This document shows positions 9,913-23,354 of a stretch of 64,000 bases of DNA, one piece after another. Each line of letters begins with the position of its first letter. The first letter of the stretch is position 1. Under the pieces are notes generated by a model, which worked only from the letters and a program-made list of their open reading frames with translations, was not told the DNA's origin and ran no database searches. Made by a program: the position numbers and the translations under genes. The DNA comes from Leptasterias polaris (taxonomy: Eukaryota; Echinodermata; Asteroidea; Forcipulatida; Asteriidae): assembly GCA_037783415.1 (NCBI GenBank), contig JAZGTN010000044.1, forward strand, positions 2,737,501 to 2,801,500, in the 5' to 3' direction.

Positions 9913-12900
9913 TTACTTGCTCTCTGCCTTGCCGTACTTCTTGCTGGTTGTCTCTACTTTCTTCTGTCTTCTCTTCAGCTCATTGGGGAACTTGTCGTAG
10001 CACTTCTTGCAGACTGGCTTGAGATCAAACTCAATAAACTTGCTCCTGTAATGTGGAAGACATGAATGCTATCAAAATTTAGAAAATTTCAAGTTCCCAC
10101 ATTGACTTAACATTATGAAATCACTCACTTCAACAGGTCCAAGATTTTGATATGCGAGAGACTTGTACATGTAGTGATAATGCTGAAGACTTGTATTAGC
10201 CTCAGACGGGCACTCATGGCGCAGATATTCCATCATTGTTTTTTGTACGCTAGGTATGCAGAGTTATATGAGACCCATTTTATGTAGCACCTTGTAGAAT
10301 TTTATGAAGTTCTGTGGCGCAATCCACAGCCAACCATGCCAGAAAAAAACAGGGCAAACTCCTTCTCTCATCAATAAGTGTACTGGGTTCTTTTACGTCC
10401 ATTACACAACAAACAGAACCTATTACGGCTTAAGGTCCCATCCAATGGACAAAGCAATTATGGCTATGTGGGTTGCTCAAGTACACAAGTGTCATCATCA
10501 GGACCTGAACAACACCAGAATACAAGTCTGGTGCACTAGACTGCATGGCCATGACACTGACTCCAAAAGCAATAAGAATCTAATTGGCTTAATGTTATAC
10601 AGACACAATACTCACTTGGCACTTAGAAGGGTATCACAAGCAGAGCAGAAGAAATGATCCTCGCACCATGTCTTGTTCATAGTACACATCACTGTAATTA
10701 ACCATCAAAGCAATTTATTAACTCCTGCTTAGCAGACTTGTCTCCTTAGCAAAAATTAACAGGGAATCAGTTACAAATAATAGACTTGATATGGCATCTT
10801 GGCTGGTAAGCTTTTCCTACTGAGCAATATTTTGTGTTCAGCAGTTGAAAACATTTTGGCCCAGACTTGAAAAAAACCCGACTGTCAATCTGTTTAACCT
10901 CATTTGTTGTTAATTCCAGGCTTTGCATGATGGAGTACACCATGGATTAATCTCTTCAAGGAAAAACTGTTGACTCTGTTTTGGTTGACTCAAGGGACAA
11001 TTAGTAACATAGGCATGGTACTGTGTTGCACACATTCCAAACTAACAAGTGAGATTTGTAGATACACAATGTATATAAAAAAAATTCTATGAGCTGTGGT
11101 GGTTCTGAAAAGAATGGGTGGTTTAACAACTCAGAACCACCACAGCTCAAAAACCTCACTTGATTGTATTCCAAACGGTAACTCCAGAAAGATTGTGTCA
11201 TCTCTGTGTAATCAATCGAAAAACTAGACAAGTTCAACAGAAAAATTTATTTAAATGAAGATACTTACTCTCTGAGGAGATAGGCTTGTTGCAGTAGAAG
11301 CACATGTTGCCAAAAAGCTGCAAATACAAACAAAAATAAAGTTTCATCTCTGCAAAGATTTTCATTTTTGTGCGTTTTTTTCTCCACACAGACCCTGACA
11401 TTGATCTAGCATTATCCTTTTTCATTAAATCACAAATTGGAATCACACTCTTATAACTACTGTTCTCCATGAGAACAGGATTTTTCTCCCCAGTAAACTA
11501 TTAAACCAAGGGAATATTGTATCATAATAGCCCTGGACGATATCGTAAATTTTGACTGGCGATATATCGCCGATATGTCGATATATCGTGGAAAAAATTT
11601 CGAACACGATAAAACGGTTTTACCGCGCGCAGGGACGACATGAGCAATAGAATAACAAACAAGACATGACTGTATGGATAAACCGCTGAGAAAAAAATCA
11701 CTGAATTTAATATCCATATTCCATGAAAACAAAACGTCTTACATTTTTATGTGCTTTTTATAACTGGCTCCGACACAATTAATTCATGGTTTTTACCTCA
11801 ACGATTGACCGATTGAACGTTGCGCTCTCTAAAAGCTGGTGCCTCAACGTTTATTCCGATCACGTACATGTGCGTGTTTTGTAGAAACGTTCTCCCGACG
11901 TTTTCCCGACCACGCAGTGATTTCTCATCAAGGGAATTTCCCTCGCTATTTCGCTCCCACGGCTACACGCCCTTCCTTCACCCCCTTACTATAAAGTTTA
12001 CTAAGTTAGGAGCAAGCACATCTGCGGGATTGAGGTGATAAATACTATTGAATGGCAGCGCTGTGAGAAGCGTGACGTCATATAATTATTCACGCCAATC
12101 TAGTGAATTTCGGCCAATCGGAAAGCGGCCAGTCAGAAATCGGCCAATCAGCCTGTGCATCACGTTCGGCGATACCACGAATGAATAAAAAAGAAAAACC
12201 ATGGCTAGATGGGAAGACGTACACAATGGGACCGGTTTCCTTAGATATATATTTCAAAGCCCCAATTCATTCAACTGAGTCTGATTTTGCGGCATTTACA
12301 TAAAAAAAAAACTGGCGTTTACAAATATTCAGGCCTGGTCGCCGTCCAAATTATTGAATGGACTACAAAAATTGGAACCCTTTGAGAGAAAAAGCGTGAT
12401 TAAGCTTTCTTTAAAACCGTCTATTTTATATAATATCGCGAATATCGCGATATTTCGATATTTTTAAAAACCATCATCGACATTGTTTCAATATCGAATA
12501 GCGACGATAATATCGTCATATCGTCCACCCTTATATCATAACATGCATAAAGGTATAACACTCGATTTTTAAAGTGGAATTTGTTTTTTTAATATTCCAC
12601 CAATAGACCGTATCGAATATGACGTTACCTTGCAATGTGACCCACAACATGGCGTCTGTGAGCGTGTGCGTGTGCCATAGAAATCAAACCAGGAACGCTA
12701 AGACGCGTTTACACGCGCATACGGCCTGTCCTATGATATGGCCGCTTTCATGCACTCTGCGTTCCTGGTTTGATTTCTATGGCACACGCACACGCACACA
12801 GACGCCATGTTGTGGGGCATTTGACAGGTAACGTCATATTCGATACGGTCTATACTGTATAACAAAGGTATACATAAGGCTAGGTTCTACCATTCAACAA

Positions 12901-15900
12901 ATACTTGAACATGTTGAAGGTACATATATGATTCTTGCTTGGTATTTAACAAATGTTTAAACACTAGATGCTGGATGAGTGTATTTTATCTCAAGTAAAA
13001 CAAAAAAGTACGAACAAAAGCCGAGTATTCATCAGATAATATGGCTTTATGTTTTGACTCTAGCCGAGTCTTTCTCAAAGACTCTACTGCGGTCAAATGT
13101 AAGGTCATTTTGGTGATAATAGCAGTTTGTAAACCTGCTATTTCTTTTTCAAAAATTACATGAAGAAATATCATGCAGAGAAATAACCGTTATCTCAGAC
13201 TTGAAATCACGTGTGTCTCGAGTGCTGCCGATCTATCACACAACCCTGGTAGGTACACGACATGTACATACACAACGCTTTTTACGTCGACATACATGTA
13301 TTTGTAAACTTGTCTACTGCGTGGCGTTTCACCGCTATAGTTTCTAAAGCCTTTGCGGTTGTTCAAGCCTTCCCACCACTCGGGGGCACTGTCTGATGTT
13401 AAATTTGATCCCTTTGTCGGTAAACAATGAATGGGCGATCAGTATAATTAAGATAAATTGGTTGTATCTTGCATAAAGTTACCTTCACTGCAGCTGGCAG
13501 GTAGTAATATTTTTTGACTGTTGAATGTAAAACGCTAGTTGAATGTAAAACGCTAGTATTCAAGAAATGTAATAAGTATTGAGTTTTGTTTAAAAAAGAA
13601 GTTGTTCTTTTACCTGGTTGTAGTGGACCTCACAGTAGGCCTTGCCGTTACGCTCATAATGCTTATGACCAAGAAAAGGCTTCTCACAACGAGCGCACAC
13701 AAAGTGCTGCAAAGAAAAGAGAGAGGAAAAAAATAGGTTCTTATATATCTTACAAATCCTAGGTTCTGTACATCACATGTTGAAATCCTTGTGTCGGGAT
13801 CACTCCCAATAAACCATGGTGCAGCCATCTTGTTTTTCACCTATTCAAATCAATGTAAGGCAATATCTGACCTGGCGGCTACAGCTATACTTCAACACAC
13901 AATGACGCAGGGATCCAACCGTAGCCGCCAGTTCGAACAAGGCCTAACCAAACCAATGCTGGAGGGGAAAATGATCAGGCTCCTTTGATATCAAGAGATT
14001 CAGTACTCAATATTGCTTTTGAATGAAGGGAACCTGACATGGATAGTCAGGGATGAGATTTGAACTTTTAAGAAATTGGAAAAATGGATCATTAGCCTTG
14101 ATTCCACATAATTATTCTCTAGACACAGAACCTCCACGATGTAACAATTGTGAGGTTTACAGACTCTTAACATCACCAGAAAAACAAAACTACAAGTTTT
14201 GACACAATGTGGATAGTGTACAATTTTGTTCCCCTATGATGACTGCGCTACTTCTTTCAAGAAAAATTTGAAGGGTCAAGGAGGTTTTAAGAAAAACTTA
14301 GAATCAGGAAAAACCTGAGAAATCACATACCTGGATGGGTGAAGAATATAAAAAGCAAAGTTCTAATTAAGAGACGGCGTTTGGTCACAATGATTGAAAA
14401 AACGATGGTTGGATTTGACATCTTTTGCTTAATTTATACAAATGAATCTCAGTTTTAAAACTTGGCCAAAGTTTTGATAGAGCCAGTCACATAACTCCAT
14501 TGGAGTATACTCCTGATTCATACAAATGTAACTTGAATCTTCCCCAAGATTGGTCATAGAAGCTGACTCACCTCCACGTGCCAATGTTTGCCAAGAGCAG
14601 TGACAATACGCTCCTCAATGGGACGATGGCAGGCACCGCAGATGGGTATTCCCTGCTTGTCATGACATGGTAGGCAATACAGCTCGCCACGCAGCTCACG
14701 GGCACTCGGAGTCAACTCTTCCCTGTCAAGAGTAAGGTGACAAAATATAAGTTATTTTTGTGGGTTAGAAGTACAGTTCCAAGAGAAAGAAACAAGTATG
14801 TTTATACATGTACTTGTTTCCTACGAGACCTTAATGTGAATAGCATTTGGTACAAATGATTGTCTGGTGTGACAGAGTGAAGTCGGGGAAATAGGGGAAC
14901 AGACAGATGATTACCTGACCTATTTGATGTGAAGCAATTGTATTGTGGACGAGAGGTGTTCTGCATAACTTTATGAACTTTAAAACATTACTCTTTTTTT
15001 AAACAATGAACCAATTGAAGGAATGAGCGTTGAGCGATTTTTTTTCTTGAAGTACAGTGTAAGTAAGAACTTTTAATTGGCAGTCCCAGATACATTTTAA
15101 TAACAAAATGTATTGCTAGTACTTTACATCAAAACAAATTTCAAAAACTTTAGAGCTTCAGAATGGTCAAAAACAACTAATTGGCATACAAAAGTACCAA
15201 TTCAAAACAATGTAAACCCAAAGATAAAGAGCGAAATTGTTTTAACAATGGAATTTTAAACAGTCATATCATGATTGTTTACCTGTATTGTTCAAGTAAT
15301 GACATTGAGTGCTTTACAAAAGTAAAGAAAGAAGCACATTACAAGGGTAGAAATTGCAAATAAAATCAGAGTACAGACTGAGATTTTCACTGAAGATAAA
15401 AGATTACTACTAATCTGGAAGCAGCTCTACTTACCCGCACTTGCAGCAGTTGTAGTGATACGGGTGATAATACTCCATCTTCCATTTAATGTGACAATCC
15501 TCCTCAATCAGGCCACTGTTTAAGATAGATAAATTATATTGTAAACTCTAGGTATTCGAGTGAAGTTTGCTGAGACACTGTACATAAATCTCTTTATGAT
15601 TTGTGTTGTGGTGGTTCTGCAAAGAACCAGTGATTCAAGAACTTAACGTTTCAATCAGTACACTCTGATCATCCTCACAAGGAGATCAAAGCATACTGAT
15701 CAAAACATTGAATTGTTAAACCATCAGTTCTTTTCAGAACTACCACAACTCATGGAGGAATTGATGTACATGGTGTCTCGTCAAACCTTACTATAATGTA
15801 TTCCTACCAAGCAGTTTCAAATACCTTTCTTAACTCTAGAATATCACTAATGAGACTGCTGCGGTTGTGTCCAGAGAATGCAATCAACACGCTTTCCCAA

Positions 15901-18900
15901 ACTAGTATTTGACAAAAAGGTTATGGGAAAGCGTCCAAGAGAATGGTGAGAAGATGAACTGCGGTAAACCTGACTGTCTCAGAGTGAACATCATATCAAT
16001 TGTAGTGGCTAGCATTAAGACTGGCACTGGATAGAAGAGGGTGGCAAAACATCACGAAGCAGATGCCACCACTCAACAAATTTGAGTTGGAGTGAATGAC
16101 ATAGATCCAGGTAGGTCATAGGTCAAGACACATCAAGTAGTGCAGGCTTAAAATCCCAAGAAAAACTCAGGATTACTACGGGTCTTGTACTTGTTACTCA
16201 CAATTTCAAGGTTTGAACTTGAAATGCTAAAGTATGCATTAGTTAATCTAAAAAGGGCAAGTGTTTGAAAAAACACCAGATGGCAGGACTTATTTGGGCT
16301 TGAGGTCACTGGCCCAGTACTAGAGCATACTCTTGCCCATGGTCGCTTAAGTATTTTGAGCAACGCAGTTTTTCAACCAGTTGGCCCAATGTTCTTGAAA
16401 AAGCAAGGCAATTTTCCCCAGATAAAGAGTAGTTTATCACGAAAATTTAACTCTCTGTTGGTACACGTATGTTAAAAGGGAAGACAAAGCTAATGCCACG
16501 AAATACCCACAAGAATTTGTTTTGTTCAAATTTGTTTAATATGGTTAAATTTTACTGCAAGTAGCAATGAAAGAATGAACCTCAAATTGTACTAAAAATA
16601 CTTACTGGCACTTGAAACAGATATACTTTCCACTTCCTGCAAAAAAGGATAAAAATCACAATATAAGATCAGTGAATGAACGAGAAAGCTATTCAACGTT
16701 CTATGGCCAAATATCAGCGAACGTGAAGTCACAAAGCTCGATGCTCGACTGGCTAAGTCTACCAAAACTTTAACGCATTATGTGAGAGGTAGTCAAGTCA
16801 ATGACTCTGTGACACCATGCAATCATCACGAACTGCAGGTTTTCAATTAAACCATGTTTTAAAAAAAGATTCTCGTGTATTAAACAAATACAAATTTTTT
16901 GCATAATTTCAGACTTCAAAAATCAACAAGCTTTTAAAAGTACATTACACAGACTATCATCTGCAGAGATTGGACCCTAGACAGAAGTTGGTCATACAGA
17001 TTTAATTTAATCAAATCAGTTTCACTTTTACCAGTTTGAAAAATTTGCAGCACAATTTTTCTACATATGTGTTTGTCATACTAGGATATTAAACATGGTC
17101 ATGTGATCAATTGCAAATTAAGTCTTGATATTTACCAAGCACTGTATGTCATTGCCGACATTGTAAAAGATAAATTTAAGAAATTTGTATCATTACTGAA
17201 GATTCAGGATGATAAAAAAATTTGTTTTTGCCAATGTGACTCGAAACAAGTTCAATTCCCTAAAATTGTGACACAAGTTGGCTCAAGTCCGAGTTCTGGG
17301 CCAAATTTGTATACAGCTGTTTAAGCACAAAAGTAGCTAATCTCAACAAAATCTTGCTCACCAGAATAAGGTTACCAGCCAAAATACCTCGACATGTGTA
17401 CTATCTGCTGAAGCAGCTCTTTGAAATTGGGCCCTGGTCTCAAGTCCTACAACATTGTCACATTTGTACTTACCAGCGGCTTTTTCTTTAAGATGACATG
17501 GGCGGCACAGAGCTCTGTTCATGTAAAGAAAACGTATAGGAAGATAAAGTTTTTATGATAATTACAGTGATACAGACAAGGAAACTGTCCAAAAATAAAG
17601 GTATTCTACAACTCCTGGTTCAGGAATGACAATCACTTGTTGATCAGAGGAAGTAATACATGACTGAGGTGCATACATAGATACACAAAATTAACAAATA
17701 AATAACTGAGTAAAATGTTGTTACTATTTTTATTACTGTGAAGTTTTGTTTATATTACCTTCCTCTGTTCTTAATAAATCCAGTGTCAGCCAGGACTGCA
17801 GTACAAATCTCACAGCGGAAGCACTCTGCATGCCAGTTGTTATTCATTGCCTTGATCACACGACCAATCACAAACTCTCCTAATGTGATGACAAAGGGGA
17901 ATCAGAAGATATGAAGCGACAAAAATTGTCCCCATCGCTCCAGCGCAAGGACTTTGAGACAGAAAAGGTAACGAGTCAAATCCAAAAGTTGCGTGTAAAT
18001 CAGCATTAAAACCATTAAAACACTAATTCTCACAAATCCTTCCATGTCATCTTTCCCAAATTGAAGGATTCAGAAGGACTGAGGTGCTTATCACTGGATC
18101 AGGCGTTCCAATCTTATCCAAGTCCAAACAATTTAATGTGGAGAGACATTGGAGAATCAGGCTGGCATAGTTAGTCTATCATTCCTAAATAACAGCTGTT
18201 GATATTGAAAGGTCAATTTTAATAAATAAAAAAACTGTTCCTGTAATTACATGTATGGGTACTGAAATGGGTACTGAATTGTCAGTAAACTATCTGGCAG
18301 ATATTACCAACACAAAGCGGGGCAATTTGTTTTTCTTCTGGCTTTAAATTTGTTATTTTTGTCATAAACTGAACAAAGATTGCGAAAAGGAATAGAAGTC
18401 TTGTTGTCTATTATGGCATAGGCTTAGAAACTTACCACACTTTCCACAGCATGGAGCAAACAGCACTTGGAAGTCATGCTCACAGTACCTTCTACCTTCA
18501 AACTGACCAAAGATATATTAAATGTATTTAAAGCTGTGTTGTGACAGTGATGTTTTCGCTATCAGTTACCACAAGATAGTTTGTTAAAATTATGTTATGC
18601 CTAGACAACTAGGTACCAAGAAGCTGCTGTTGCCACGGGTATAGTACATTGGTTGCTACGTTTATAGTACGCTGGTTACTATGGATATAGTACACTGGTT
18701 GCTTTGAGTTCAGTACATGTACATTGGTTGCTAGGGTATGCCTGTATTGTGTCGCCCTTGTGCGGCTTTCTAGTAAAATTAAGATAATCATGTGACGTGC
18801 TCTCAACCAATCACAAGGCTGAATCTATGTATTGGGTGTAATGATATAAACTATGGGAAGATGAACCGATTGCATACTTCCAAAACCAGGGTCAGACCCT

Positions 18901-20182
18901 GATTGAGGACAGTGGCACTGCAATATTGTTGATGGACTGGGGCGTCATCAAGCATGGTGCAAGCACAGGTTGTAGTCAATCGGTAATGATAAGAGAGATC
19001 ACTTCACGATGATAATGTTACAATTCAGCATCTGGTAGTCTTATTGATATTTGGGACCTGAAATATTGAAACTTAGGCCTATAATCAGTAGTTACAAGAT
19101 TTCAACATTATGTCATAAAAATTACAAATTTAAAAAACCTGATTTCTGTTACATGTGGTCACTGTAATGCCACTAACCAAAGGTTCGCCCTACGGGTTTA
19201 TAGTTTGACAACTTACCTCAAAAAAGGTTCCCTCAGGAAAGGGGCGGAAACACTGAGCACATCTGGAAAAGCGAAATGAATGAAATGTTAAAAACTTAAT
19301 AACTTAAAACTGAGAATCATGAAAAGCCAACTAATTGAAGCTAATGCCAGCAATCTAAATAAGCAAAAGTGATTTTGAGGTCTTTGAATATTATTTTCCT
19401 CAACTGATAGTATTCCAGATAGAAATGTTTCTCTGAAGGATTGGTGCTAGTATGAACTTAATGAACGATTGAAACTTGTCAAATGTGTTTTCTTTTAATT
19501 TACCAACTCTGTACATTAGCCTTTTGAACCATTACTCCTTTGGCCCATTTTGTCAACAAGCAACTTTATTCCTTCACTAGCCCCCACCCTATGGTCAATC
19601 AACACCAAGATTGGAATACCTAGCCCAGTGTTGACAAGCAATTGTTATTCAGTCCTACAGTCCTAACCCTCTGCAATCAGACAACTTCCTGAAGGGTATA
19701 TTGGAGGGTAAGGCAAACCTGCCAACATTGAAACCTCAGAAATAGGAACACCAGTTTATGAGTTCACAGATTGCGACGAAAGCAGCCGTGCGAGTAAAGC
19801 GTATTACATAAAACATGTAGACATGTACAAATTATATATATGTTAAAACAATGTCCAAAATCATTGCATCCCGTAATAAAATCTCTACCGTCGCAGGCAA
19901 ATGGCACCCTAGTGTTTTACCAGAACCTTTTGATTTGTTTTTTATTGCTGTCATTGTCAGAAATAGGAATGTTCTGATTTTTTGCGGTATGGGTAAGGGT
20001 TAAGGAAGTCCACTCTTTACATCCACGCCATCCACACTGTTTATTGAAAGTTAAACTGTGGATACATGTACTTACACAAAGCATTCCTCATGCCACATTT
20101 CACCGTTGGAGTTGACAATCTTTTCATCCTCTCTGAATCCATCATTGCAGCGGGTACAGATGGAGATCCCACCCAGCGACAT
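9913..20182 (-). CDS. LIMS1: PINCH / LIMS adaptor protein, five LIM domains, complete
   Basis: Twelve coding exons: 20182-20076, 19262-19217, 18502-18436, 17879-17759, 17514-17474, 16636-16606, 15515-15435, 14722-14572, 13706-13614, 11317-11269, 10691-10616, 10045-9913. All introns are GT-AG and all phases close, giving 331 residues against about 325 for human PINCH1. Zinc-ligand patterns place LIM1 at 9-61, LIM2 at 70-120, LIM3 at 134-184, LIM4 at 193-243 and LIM5 at 252-303, followed by a basic tail. Family landmarks include [34 protein letters not shown] and KPVCKKC. In the known family LIM1 binds integrin-linked kinase in the ILK-PINCH-parvin complex at integrin adhesions, linking them to actin. 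The start ATG follows an in-frame TAG and an acceptor-like AG six bases upstream, so an upstream 5' UTR exon is expected. Confidence 0.96.
11091..11148. mobile_element. Short hairpin repeat, deletion derivative
   Basis: GAGCTGTGGTGGTTCTGA is mirrored by its complement ending at 11148, with a 22-bp loop. The longer relative at 15604-15751 shares the arm sequence. Both lie in LIMS introns. Confidence 0.7.
11528..12533. mobile_element. hAT-like non-autonomous element, 1006 bp
   Basis: Perfect 8-bp direct repeats TATCATAA flank it (11520-11527 and 12534-12541). The ends TAGCCCTGGACGATAT and ATATCGTCCACCCTTA form an inverted repeat rich in CGATAT words. An 8-bp duplication is the hAT superfamily signature. 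No transposase is visible. It sits in the LIMS intron between exons ending at 13614 and starting at 11317. Confidence 0.85.
12606..12850. mobile_element. Hairpin MITE with about 100-bp arms
   Basis: The left arm from GACCGTATCGAATATGACGT to CAAACCAGGAACGC is repeated in reverse at 12756-12850 with few mismatches. TA dinucleotides border both ends (12604-12605, 12851-12852), which would fit a Tc1/mariner-type target site. It is intronic. Confidence 0.8.
15604..15751. mobile_element. Hairpin repeat, longer copy
   Basis: The ends TTGTGGTGGTTCTG and CAGAACTACCACAACTC are inverted. A second inverted pair, TCAGTACACTCTGATCATC against GATCAAAGCATACTGATC, lies inside. It shares its arms with 11091-11148. 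Confidence 0.65.
18635..18745 (+). repeat. Degenerate tandem repeat in a LIMS intron
   Basis: About four imperfect units of roughly 27-30 bp carry ATAGTACATTGGTTGCTA with substitutions. Confidence 0.6.
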
Positions 20183-20369
20183 GTTGAGCTACGATTAAAA
20201 ACAAGAACTTATCAGACATGTTAACACTAAGCATTCTTAATACTTGTCTGCTCGCCATACAGTACATTACACACATTTTGTCAACACCGTTAATATAAGA
20301 CTTCTGTTTGTTTTCCCATTGTATGGACTTTTTAGCGACATATTGTTGTAGTGACATCCCTATTATTAT

Positions 20370-20770
20370 TCATGGTTGGTTTATGGTTTATTAAAAACAT
20401 TCAATTTGGTTGCCAGAGGCAAAATTACATTGAATTTACAATTTAAAAACAAATGCATCAAAATCATTAGATAGGATTAAGAGAAGGTGGAACATAAACA
20501 AAAAATTATTCAACAAATGTACACACTAAAATATGAGTGGATATAAACAATAATGCGAACATTATGTTCAAAAATCTCACAAGAAACCAAGTGAAAGCCC
20601 ACAAAAACAAAGATGAACATTTAGATAAAAAAGGCAGCATATGGAATGCAGTTGTACCAAGTGTAGGCTAAGCCCACGAACAAAGAAGTCACATTTATAT
20701 ACAGCAAATAAAAAGCAATGAACAACAGTTAACACAAATACGCCACATGTACATTGCAGCAAAGGAGTTC
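20370..20770. other. No exon; possible retroelement tail in LIMS 5' intron
   Basis: The segment after 20380 (GGTTTATTAAAAACATTCAA) resembles the inverted 3' end of a retrotransposon, but no coding trace is visible. Confidence 0.25.
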
Positions 20771-20858
20771 AGTTAACAGTTTACATTGAGTAGTTTGACC
20801 ATGTAAGGAATAGCACTATTAGCATGTCTCTCTTAATCTTAGTAAGAATGTTAGGAGT

Positions 20859-21478
20859 CAAGGTTTTAGCCAGGATTTGGTAAAAGGGTGTCCAAATCTG
20901 CTGGAAATTTAAAAACTGGGTGTCCAAATTGTTCACTTACAATACCAGGGTTCTGCCCAGGATTTGTTTAGTGCCGGAAATTCCGTTGTATTAAACGCTG
21001 TAGAATAGGGTTCGCAACATGATGAAACTGGTATCATGTTATTCCAAGCGTAAAGCTATAATCAGCGTGACTGGAAACCATTGCAAAATCAATGCGGGTT
21101 TCGTGCGTTGGATTGTACATCGTACAGGCGGGAGGAATGCTCGATCCTGGATCATTAAAATATACTCAAACCAAAGAAGTAGGCTACTCGAAACTTTTGA
21201 TACAACTGTTTACTGGTAAATAATTTGTTTTACACGTTGTTCAAAATATTTTGAAGGAAATGGGCAAAAAAAAGGGAAAATGTGTGGTGGTCGGAAAAAG
21301 AAAAAATTCTGCGAGTGCCGGTCGGGGAATCATGAGTGCCGGTCGGGTTTTCCGGCACCGACCACCGTGGGCAGAACCCTGCAATACATTTACATGTAAA
21401 TGACAGATGAAACAGGGTGTCCAAATTTAAAACAGGGCGTCCAAAAGACACCCAGACACCCCTCTGGCTAACACTATG
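20859..21478. mobile_element. hAT-like MITE hosting a nested element
   Basis: TTAGGAGT is duplicated at both borders (20851-20858, 21479-21486), an 8-bp target duplication. The ends CAAGGTTTTAGCCAG and CTGGCTAACACTATG are inverted (11 of 15). GGGTGTCCAAAT words recur on both sides of a second element inserted at 20946-21381. Confidence 0.75.
20946..21381. mobile_element. Nested 436-bp element
   Basis: The terminal inverted repeats CAGGGTTCTGCCCA and TGGGCAGAACCCTG are perfect, with CAATAC directly repeated outside (20940-20945, 21382-21387). The interior is non-coding and contains GTGCCGGTCGG repeats. It inserted into the MITE at 20859-21478, so it is the younger of the two. Confidence 0.8.
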
Positions 21479-21769
21479 TTAGGAGTTGTCAACAAATGAG
21501 AGTTACGTAACATAGGCCCATTGCCATCTCCTCTAGTTTTAGGAAGCCATTCACGGAATTCTTTACTGTACATCAGAGACTTAGCAATTTTAGGCAAATG
21601 TCTTGATGGCGTTGCTTGAGGTTTTGTATGTTAGATAACTGTAGCTATTGGATATGTACATGAAAAATAACATAAAAGAGAAGTGTTCAACAGGGAAAAT
21701 GTTACCAAGGGTAGGAAGCCCAAGTATTGATTATAAAAAAGAACCCACAAAAAAAGAGAGCCCTTAACA

Positions 21770-22385
21770 GTGTTCCACTAGCCCTGGTAAGTGGTAGGAC
21801 GTCAGTCAGTGCCACTGCACTGACGTCCTGGGTATAAAGATCCTGTACAATGCGAACAAAATTTTGAGTACAATTTTTTCATATTTTTACCTAATTTGAG
21901 AAGCTGAAACTCCATTCATTTATTCTTGGTGCCCTTAACTACACTTTTGATGAGTTCAAAAACGAACAAATACATCCATGAATGACATTATTTCCGAAAA
22001 TAAGTCCGAGTTGTGCACTGGCGCTGTGACTCAGTCGTGTTGCCGCCCGGAAGTAAAAACGTTGAGTGTTACGGGTTAAACAGCGCCCTCTTTTGTGGAC
22101 TTGGCTCCATGTCAGTTGAGGTTGTCACATCGCCAGTGCACAACTCTGATTTATTTTCGGAAATAATGTCATCCAAGGATAAAATTTACAATTCTGAATA
22201 GAGCAGGCATAAAGTCCAGGACACAAGGAATATGTGAGTCAAGTTTCAGCTTCCTCAAATATGTTAAAAAAAAGAAATTTAATTTATAAATTTTTTCGCA
22301 ATGGCAGAGCCCCTTTATACCCTGGACTCCGTCGCGTTGTATGCAACGGAGGAGTCCAACCTGGGCTAAGTGTTCCACAGGGAAA
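21770..22385. mobile_element. Inverted-repeat element with a second inverted repeat nested inside
   Basis: The outer arms (about 21775-21920 and 22225-22380) share TGTTCCACTAGCCC-type ends, GGGTATAAAG and GAGAAGCTGAAACT in inverted order. Inside, ATGACATTATTTCCGAAAAT at about 21979 is mirrored near 22170, both arms running on into GAGTTGTGCACTGGCG, so a smaller hairpin element sits within the larger. No clear target duplication was found for the outer one. Confidence 0.65.
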
Positions 22386-23354
22386 TTACAAGTTAAAACA
22401 CCCGAGGACCAGTCCAAATGCAATGCATGTGGCCCAGCTTGATACTGGCTAGTGTAGTGTTGAAAAGCTAACGGCCTAGTGAAATGACAAGTTGTTTGTC
22501 CTACTGGCCAGTCAATGACTGACTTGTTATTCAATAAAATAACCAGAGTTGTTTAAGTTTCAAAAAATGACGTATGTTGCAGAAATATGTAAAACAATAT
22601 GAGGAAAACATGTTGAACCAAGCCAAGTCTCCTTTTATTTAAAACAAGTAGGTTTTTGTATTACCAATATCTTCAAATATGTAGTTTTGATTACACTAAA
22701 AAGTGAATAAATGGCACCTGGTCAGTAGGCACTTTTCCCCCTATTTTCTTCAAAATAATTGCCATCCATCATATAATCTTGAGGCAGAGTAGCACCAACA
22801 ACTAACTAAACTAAAATAGACTATAGTAGTTAGTACTAATAAATAAGCATGGAAGAGGTAGTAGAAGCACACACAGTCACACTCACTGTCACACACCCAG
22901 CCCACTGGCCGCCCACAGTCACAGGATGAATTTTGTTCAAAGAATATCCCAAATTACATGGAAGGAAATATCAAGCTTCCTTCTGCAGGCATTGTTGTCA
23001 AAACCTGAAAACATGTACATTACATATGGTATTGCTAGTGTAGTAGTAAGTAGTAATGTCATACAAAACGGATCCAGATTGTATGAGCACTCCGTGCGGT
23101 ATGCTAGGAATGTGCACGTCCAGTAATACAGTCGGCACTTGTGTACAGCATATAGCGCCCATATCAATGGCAATGACATTGAAATGTTTCACCCACGGTC
23201 CAAAGGAACGGCAATTCCACACGGAGTTTCCCCACAAAATACACCATATTTTCAAACTACTACAACAACCCATCTATGCCTTGTTAACATAGGATGCCCC
23301 CAAATAAATGCTAAAAGTGATCGTCAGCGAGAAAATGTGAAAATCACGACTTAC

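Noticed and set aside
10304..10657. 117-codon plus-strand frame
   Set aside because: It overlaps a verified LIMS exon (10691-10616) on the opposite strand and has no domain pattern; its 3' part is an antisense shadow.
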